Part shown: piece after piece, positions 58,340 through 64,000 of the stretch
How the letters are laid out: every line of letters starts with the position of its first letter
How positions within the stretch are numbered: position 1 is the stretch's first letter
Assembly: GCA_022559845.1 (NCBI GenBank)
Contig: CM040118.1
Coordinates: 239,119,224 to 239,183,223 of the forward strand
Source of the DNA: Amorphophallus konjac
Lineage: Eukaryota > Streptophyta > Magnoliopsida > Alismatales > Araceae
Length of the DNA: 64,000 nt
Direction: 5' to 3'
Position numbers and translations under genes: made by a program
The notes under the pieces: generated by a model
What the model saw: only the letters and a program-made list of their open reading frames with translations
Database searches by the model: none
Told to the model about the DNA's origin: nothing

Positions 58340-58421
58340 GTAGAAGGCACCTTAAACTCATTTCTCACCTAACACCCTTCTTCTAGGTCCTGAAAACCTT
58401 GCCAAACCTTCCCAAATCGTC

Positions 58422-59899
58422 ATGAAGAGGGCTCTTGAAGGAAGCTCCATGGGTGAGGTTGCTTACCATGGGCCAAAGTCGGCCAAAAAAGAGTACGAGG
58501 TGCTGCAAAGGTTGGCTGCCATCCCCGGGCATCTGAGCTCCAGCCCTTTGAGAGAGGTAAGTCAAAGCAACTTCTTTTATTCTATTCAATTTCCTTCAAA
58601 AATGCTTATTATTCTTTCTCTTTTCCTCTCTTTGTTTTCTTTTCCTTCTTGTTACCTCAGCTCCTTCCGGGCCCAAGGCGCTATTCCACCCTGAAGTGGA
58701 TGTCTTCCATGATCCGTGAGCTCCCTATAGCAGTGATATCCATCTTAAGGGTCTGGCACTTGCACCCACTTTTAATTCTAGCCAAAAACTACCCCAAGCT
58801 TTCATTGGATTGGCACAGCATCACGACCTTGATAGAACTATGGCATCCCCAAATGCATACCTTTATCTTCCCCTCTTTTGAGGCCACCATTCTACTAGAG
58901 GAGGTAGAGACTTATCTTGCCCTTCCTAGATCTAAAGTTGCGGAGGAGGACTTAGTTTGCCACACCGTTGCCCCTGTAGATCCTACCCTCATTCTACGGG
59001 AGTTCCTATCTAGTACTAAGGATATCCGCACCATAGTTGGCCCACACCACATCCATTCGCTACCCCAGAGCCAGTGGGTCAAAGCCCATTGTAAGAATAA
59101 GTGTGGGTGGGATGAGGCCATAGCCAAAGCTTTCTCCATCTGCTTGTGCGGTGCCATACTCTTTCCTTCTATTGACCACGTCTAGAACATTCCCAACCTT
59201 AGCACCATTAGCAGACTGTGGCGGGGTCTTTCCATTTCTCAGGCCGTCCTTTCTTACCTGAACGAGGGCCTTAGCTCAGCAGCCTTAGGGGGCCCACTCT
59301 TTGGTTCTATGATCCTTCTTGAGTGCTGAATGGGGGTCAGGCTAAAGTTCCTACCTAGGGAGGATATCACTTCCATCAGCCATATCTTTGGGAGCCATCC
59401 ACTCTTCTTTATTGGAGGCGCTTTCAAGTTCTGTCAACAGGTGGAGTGTCGGACCGCGGATAAGAAGACCAGGGATGAAAGGCACCTCTACATCAACACT
59501 CTGCCCCTGGATCGGTTCGTGATGCGCCCATCCTTCCTCCATGGCACCACCCTCAGGCTTCCTAGGAGGCTTGGGCTTGACTTGAGGCTTGTGGGAGACA
59601 CCACCTTGGCGATGTACAGCCCCCACAGGTGCTTTCTACAGGTTGGGCTCCCTCGGACGATAGTTTCAGTGTTACCCCACCTTCCTGCACTACAGGTGAG
59701 GAGGTTCGGGATGGAGGAGGATGAGCAGGCAGTCAGGAGTGCCCTGATCATGTGGGAGGTCAGCAGGGTGTGTACCCTACCAGCAGAGGTGACAGAGCTT
59801 CAAGAGGAGTACCAAGCCTTTGTGAGAGAGTTGCGTGAGATTCGACCTCGCAGGGATGCCCGGCTGAGGATTGAATGCTTTTTCTTTTATGATGTATAA
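58422..59899 (+). pseudogene. DUF7745-like (PMD-related) gene, 2 exons
   Basis: Exon 1 is 58422-58556 (45 codons, MKRALEGSSMGEVAYHG), donor GAG|GTAAGT. Exon 2 is 58661-59899 after a pyrimidine-rich acceptor (TTACCTCAG), phase 0. The protein resembles the plant retroelement-associated family annotated as DUF7745: 'WHPQMHTFIFPSFEATILLEEVE', 'HTVAPVDPTLILREF', 'AKAFSICLCGAILFPSIDHV' and 'GSMILLEC*MG', with a C-terminal Glu/Arg-rich helix. Stops: TAG 59183 and TGA 59327 (Trp in relatives). AATAAA at 59935. Function is unknown; the fold resembles the plant mobile domain. It lies antisense to the Tat-1 pol. The family name is recalled, not searched. Confidence 0.7.
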
Positions 59900-59934
59900 A
59901 GACCCAGGGGTTAATCTTCATGTGTTTGATTTTG

Positions 59935-59940
59935 AATAAA
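59935..59940 (+). terminator. Polyadenylation signal of the DUF7745-like gene
   Basis: AATAAA lies 36 bp after the stop codon, in 'tttgaataaagg'. Confidence 0.6.
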
Positions 59941-60595
59941 GGAATGGAATGTTCATATTGAATGAGACTGGCCTTCTCTTTTGTGCATCTGTGTAGATTG
60001 AGGTGGTTCTTTTGGGAAGAAGGCGGCCTACGAAAAGATCACCGAAAGAGTTAGACGGTCATCATTTGACCGCCAATTTAAGCAAAACGGTCTTAGCTAG
60101 ACCGCTCAATAGACGAATGTGAGGGGTTCAGAACCAAGGGCCTGCACAGTCTATCGGGGGACCATTTAGGCATATAGAACGGTCGGTGAAGGACCGCGTT
60201 AAGACCAAGCGGTCATATGCAGACCGCATCACCCTGGGTGCAAAGAGGAGCTAGTGGGCTGGTGAGATATGATTCTGGGAGGTGAAGGCGGCGTTATGGA
60301 GACCGTCTAGAAAAATAAAATGGTCACATTCTGACCGTTGAGCTGATTGAAACGGTCGCCGAGGGACCGTTTACTTGTAGATGCCAGAATCACCCGTAGA
60401 CCTGTCCCTGCACACTTACTTAAACAAAAAACATGTTAAATTTATTTTAGGCTTAACCCCTTGCCTGCAGCAAGTTAGGGAATGACCGATCCTTGATTTT
60501 GAGTCAAGGGGTGAAGCCTTATTAAATAGATGAAAATAACACATAAGAATGCGATGCATGCCATGAAATGCAGGGGGATTATGTGACGATCTTAA
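59941..60595 (+). repeat. Region after the DUF7745-like gene, with dyad cluster
   Basis: No gene. 60045-60375 holds about seven dyads, almost all with 7-nt spacers: CGGTC-atcattt-GACCG (60056-60072), CGGTC-ttagcta-GACCG, CGGTC-ggtgaag-GACCG, CGGTC-atatgca-GACCG, TGGTC-acattct-GACCG and CGGTC-gccgagg-GACCG. Confidence 0.85.
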
Positions 60596-60860
60596 AAAAT
60601 ATATATATTTTGTAATTTTGGAAGATATTTGATTTTTTTGGAATTTTATAAATATATATATATATATATATTTGGATTTTGAGATATCTGATTTTTTTAA
60701 AATTTTGAAATATCTGATTTTTTTGGATTTTTGAATTTTTAAAATATCTAGTTTTTTTAGATTTTTGAAATATCTGATTTTTTTTGGACTTTTGAAATAT
60801 CTGATTTTTTTTTGATTTTAAAAATATCTGATTTTTTTTAATTTTTTGAATTTTAGAACC
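60596..60860. repeat. AT-rich minisatellite
   Basis: A degenerate tandem repeat built from 'gaaatatctgattttttt' units of about 25-35 bp, with an (AT)n run at 60650-60670. It separates the Tat-1 pol end from the antisense gene. Confidence 0.8.
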
Positions 60861-61632
60861 AGTTCAGACCTGGTGGCGGGAGACCCACGTATCTCATAGG
60901 GGGTTCGAGTACAACGTGCATTATGGGTGACCATCCATGGCCGGGGTCCAATTTTACTTAACGGTGCCTCTGCTAAGGCCATACCCGGGATATGATCCCA
61001 GTCCTTGGAAATCAAAAGAGAATTCGAAAGGAAAGCCAGGGGTAGGTATAGAGGTTTTTAGGGCTTGAGTTCTTCTCATAACGCCCCCTTTTCAAGAGAT
61101 TCGATCTATTACGCTGGGGCTTTATATCCGTCATCAAACCTTCATCCGCTCTAGGCATGCGTACGAATGGGCTCCTGACATCCCGCGAGGAAACTATGTT
61201 GCCACTCTTGCCATGCCTAGTTTCATTCGGAGCAGTTAGAGTTTTGAGCTTCGAGCTTTTGGATGAGCTTTTAGCTTTTGCCTTGATTTTTACCCCTTTT
61301 CTTTTCTTTTTCTTTTCTTTCTTGTTCTTTTGTGATTGCTCCATGCGGAATCAGGTCATAACAGACTACCCCTGTTTGAGACCTCTTCTGTATCGGGGAG
61401 TCTAGATCGGTCCTCACCCCCTTATTTACCACTTGCCCTTACATTCGGCCGAAGAGAGGAAAATATCAAGGACCTTCACTTTTTTCCAAATATGGCCAAA
61501 AGAGAAATAGTGTTGCACAAAAGAGACAAAGCCAACCACAGATGTCGTGTAGTGTGTAAGTGTTGTGCTAGAGATCTCCCTTTATGATCAAGGAGAGGAA
61601 CACCTCACCACCGGGCCATCGCTAGCACGACT
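60861..61632 (-). other. Tat-1 region after integrase, Lys-rich ORF
   Basis: The minus-strand ORF 61344-61012 is Lys/Ser-rich at its start (EKKKKRKGVKIKAKAKSSSK) with no recognised domain. It follows the integrase stop by about 290 bp. It may be a remnant of 3' sequence rather than a gene. Nothing else is supported in this stretch. Confidence 0.35.
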
Positions 61633-62722
61633 CTAAGGATAGAAACGTTTGAGGTACCACCCATTCCACACGTGAGATACATCCTCACCCTCAACGTTAA
61701 CTAAATGATAAGCGTTCCCAGGATAAACTTTTTTGACTACAAATGGACCCTCCCAGTTGGGTTGCAGCTTAGAACTAGGACCTCCTGATCGAATAAATTT
61801 GTGTTTCAAAACCATATTTCACACTTGAAATTTTCTTTCAATAACCTTCTTTTGGAAATGACGCGAGACACGTTTTTGGTAAACGGAGACATGATTGGCC
61901 GCATTAAGCCTTTTCTTGTCCAAGAGTTCCAGCTGGACTAGCAACGCCTCTTGACGTTCATCGAGATTAAGTTCTTTGTCTAGCTGCACTCTCAGGGAAG
62001 GGATCAAAATCTCATACGGGAGTACCACCTCCATCCCATAAGTGAGAGCAAAAGGAGTTTACCCCGTGGGGGTACGGACGGAGGTGCGATAAGCCCATAA
62101 AGCTTTTATTAATTTATCAGCATAGTCAGCAAATTTATGCGACTCGCATGTTTTCTTGATGATTTTAAGAAGAGTCTTATTGGTAGTCTCGACTTGGCCA
62201 TTGCCTTGGGGATAGTATGGTGATGAATGATGCAATGTAATATTAAATTTCTTACAGAGGTCTTAGAGTTCTTGTGACACGAATTGAGGTCCGTTGTCGA
62301 TGATGATGTCGCTTGGCACTCCAAATCGCGAAATGATATTGTTCAGGATGAAGCGACAAACTATGGTGGCCTTGATTTCCGCATATGCTTCGGCTTCGGC
62401 CCACTTCGTGAAATACTCCGTAGCGGTGAGGATGAAAGATTTCTGTTTGGTTTGGGAGTTTGGATCACCTAGTGGGCCTACAATATCCCAAAGCCCACAT
62501 TGAGAATGGCCAAGGAGAAGAAAGTGGATGAAGGGATGAAGCAGGAGCGTGAATCATGTCAGCATGGAGTTGGCATTGAAGACACCTACGGACATAGGTG
62601 GAATAATCTTTTTCTAGGGCTGGCCAATAATAGCCCTGTCTAAGAATCTTCATCGCCAAGGCCTGACCATTGACATTCACTTGAGTGAGTTGCTTCAACA
62701 ACTTTCCAAGCCTCATCATCAT
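61633..62722 (-). pseudogene. pol: Tat-1 integrase (broken)
   Basis: Minus strand. The zinc-domain remnant with 'ILRQGYYWPALEKD' and CLQC lies at 62660-62570. The core continues in other frames: 'TEYFTKW' (about 62415-62395, with Glu where many integrases have the first Asp, a wording I recall from other Tat elements), a second Asp near 62296, and the Glu in 'NGQVETTNK' (about 62205-62185). YGMEVVLPYEI (about 62035) and the C-terminal 'WEGPFVVKKVYPGNAYHL' follow, ending at the stop 61635-61633. No chromodomain. Several frameshifts and stops interrupt it. Confidence 0.85.
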
Positions 62723-62802
62723 CTAGACACCTCATAAGAACTCTATTGAGAGCACGCCGATACAATTCTCCCGCAATGATTATGTATCTGGAGGTGACTC
62801 TT

Positions 62803-63480
62803 CTAATGGCCTTGCGCTGCTCGGCGTTGGCTAATTCTGGGAATGACCCATCCCTGCAATATTGCTCGATTTTGTGATACCAAGGTAATTCCTCCTCTTC
62901 TAAGATCTCTTTTGAGCTCTATTAAAGATACTTCTTTCAAATCCTCCTTCTCAGCCCTCTTCTCTACAGATTTCCTAAGGTTATTAAACCATGGATCGTG
63001 AAGGGAAGGAGTGTCTAGCCGCTGGACCACAATGGTCTCAGTGGAGCGATTGAGGGGAAAGGAGAGGGAAGAAGCAAGCGATGCAAGTGCATCGGCGAGA
63101 ATATTCTGTGATCTATGGGTGTGAATGTAAATCATCTTATGGAATTGCTTAGCCAAGAGCGTGACCAAATCCTGATAAGGTTTGAGCTTAGTGTCACGGG
63201 TGCGATAGGTAGAGAGAACCTGGCGCAACACCATTTGAGAATCTCCTATAATGTTCAATTATCACGCGCCTAGGACATAGCCGTGCTTCAGTCCGGCAAG
63301 GAGAGCCTCATACTCAGCTATGTTATTGGTAGCCAGAAAAGAGAGTTAGTATTCAATGGGAATAGTCACTCCTTTCGGAGTGAGGAGAACAGCGCCGATC
63401 CCTCGGCCCTGAGAATTAAGTGCACCATCAAAGTGCAGCGACCAGAAAGGGTGATGAGTGAGCACAGCCAGATGTTCATC
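62803..63480 (-). pseudogene. Tat-1 second (archaeal-type) RNase H domain (broken)
   Basis: Minus strand. 'LHFDGAL' (first acidic residue, about 63432), 'NNIAEYEAL' (Glu, about 63315), 'IIGDSQMVLRQV' (Asp, about 63250) and 'NILADALASLA' (last Asp, about 63100) give the full acidic set of an RNase HI-type fold. The extra RNase H between the ordinary one and integrase is the hallmark of the Tat/Ogre lineage. Two stops near 63260 break the frame. Confidence 0.85.
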
Positions 63481-63489
63481 GGGGAACTC

Positions 63490-64000
63490 ATCCTGGATAG
63501 AATTTGTACAAGGGATAGGTTAGTGAGCAAGATGTTCAACGATAGCATATCCCTTGATTACTTTCTGAACGACGAAGGTAATATCGAACTGGGAGAGAAA
63601 ACTCTGCCAGCGGGCCAACCTACTAGAAAGGATGGGTTTCGCTAAGAGATAGCGAATTGGGTCCATTCTAGAGATCAACTTAACCTCGTGGGCTAGGAAA
63701 TAGTGTTTCAATTTCTGGGCTATCCAAACTAAGGCTGCGCAGGTCTTCTCCATGGTGGTATACTTAGCTTCTGGAGGATTGAACAACCTAGAGAGGTAGT
63801 AGGCTTCCCTTTCCTTCCCTTCATCGTTCACTTGTGCCAGGACAACTCCTAGGGAGTCCTCAACAATAGAAATGTATAAGTCAGGGGTTTTCTAGGGGCA
63901 GGGGGTTGTAAAACTGGGGGATTTGACAAATAAACCGTCAAATCCTCATAGGCCTTTTGACATTGTTCATTCCATTCAAATTTGGCTCCCGCCTTCAACA
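63490..64000 (-). pseudogene. pol: Tat-1 RT-associated RNase H, partial at window edge
   Basis: Minus strand. 63831-63520 is open: EAYYLSRLFNPPEAKYTTMEKTC, ALVWIAQKLKHYFLAH, DPIRYLLAKPILSSRLARW and FDITFVVQKVIKGYAIVEHLA, the RNase H that follows RT in Ogre-like elements. Upstream (64000-63832) an earlier part ('NEQCQKAYEDL') is visible but frame-broken. RT would continue beyond 64000. Confidence 0.88.

Larger units (their letters stand above)
40747..64000 (-). mobile_element. Tat/Ogre-type Ty3/gypsy copy Tat-1 (3' half) with antisense genes, C2 nested
   Basis: Read on the minus strand: RNase H (64000-63520), a second archaeal-type RNase H (about 63480-62803), integrase (62722-61633), then a very long 3' region holding two plus-strand genes (DUF7745-like and PMD), and the PPT at 40760-40747. 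Without C2 (12.2 kb) the 3' region is about 8.7 kb. Extra antisense ORFs between integrase and the 3' LTR are known in the Tat lineage. RT lies beyond 64000. That the two genes belong to this element rather than to a separate insertion is inference. Confidence 0.65.

Overview
The window is plant nuclear DNA from a large, repeat-rich angiosperm genome. I cannot name the species. Nearly every base belongs to LTR retrotransposons of three lineages stacked inside each other: Tekay/Del-type chromoviruses, Sirevirus-type Ty1/copia elements, and a Tat/Ogre-type Ty3/gypsy element with two RNase H domains. I see no ordinary single-copy host gene, rRNA, tRNA gene or CRISPR array. Eukaryotic signs are GT-AG introns, TATA boxes, tRNA-iMet primer sites and an AATAAA signal.

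Layout, left to right. 1-1779: 3' part of a diverged Tekay-like LTR. 1780-23504: Tekay element A (+), with a 5'-truncated left LTR (1780-4899), internal region 4900-20202 and a complete right LTR (20203-23504). Sirevirus C1 (6656-17265, +) is inserted in its pol. 23505-32882: second Tekay element B (+). Element A sits inside B's left LTR, so only the 3' part of that LTR is visible (23505-25418), followed by the internal region and a full right LTR (30069-32882). 32883-40746: a minus-strand Tat/Ogre copy (Tat-2: LTR, gag, protease, start of RT). It is cut by element B within RT and by a solo Sirevirus LTR D (33847-35715). 40747-64000: a second minus-strand Tat/Ogre copy (Tat-1: RNase H, extra RNase H and integrase at 64000-61633). 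Its long 3' region carries two plus-strand (antisense) intron-containing genes: a plant-mobile-domain (PMD) gene at 42208-57591 and a DUF7745-like gene at 58422-59899. Sirevirus C2 (43333-55539, +) is inserted in PMD exon 2 with a perfect 5-bp target duplication.

Insertion order can be read directly. The Tat copies are oldest, B entered Tat-2, A entered B, and C1 entered A. C2 entered the PMD gene independently and looks youngest by frame integrity and its exact target duplication. Almost every coding region has stops or frameshifts. Most of the stops I checked are C-to-T type changes (TGG to TAG/TGA, CAG to TAG, CGA to TGA), as expected of heavily methylated, silenced DNA.

The most unusual signal is not a gene. 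The non-coding parts of both Tekay elements and of the Tat element (LTRs, leader, PMD intron 1, and the regions before and after the DUF7745-like gene) are studded with a spaced dyad, CGGTC-N(7 or 8)-GACCG. The unrelated Sirevirus LTRs C1 and D carry the same half-sites fused without a spacer (GGCGGTCGACCGCC, GGGTCGACCC), and C2 carries related GCG-TYGA-CGC palindromes plus about 25 copies of GTCTATACA/GTCTGTACA. Together with element-borne antisense PMD-type genes, this suggests a cis-motif/trans-factor arrangement worth testing.
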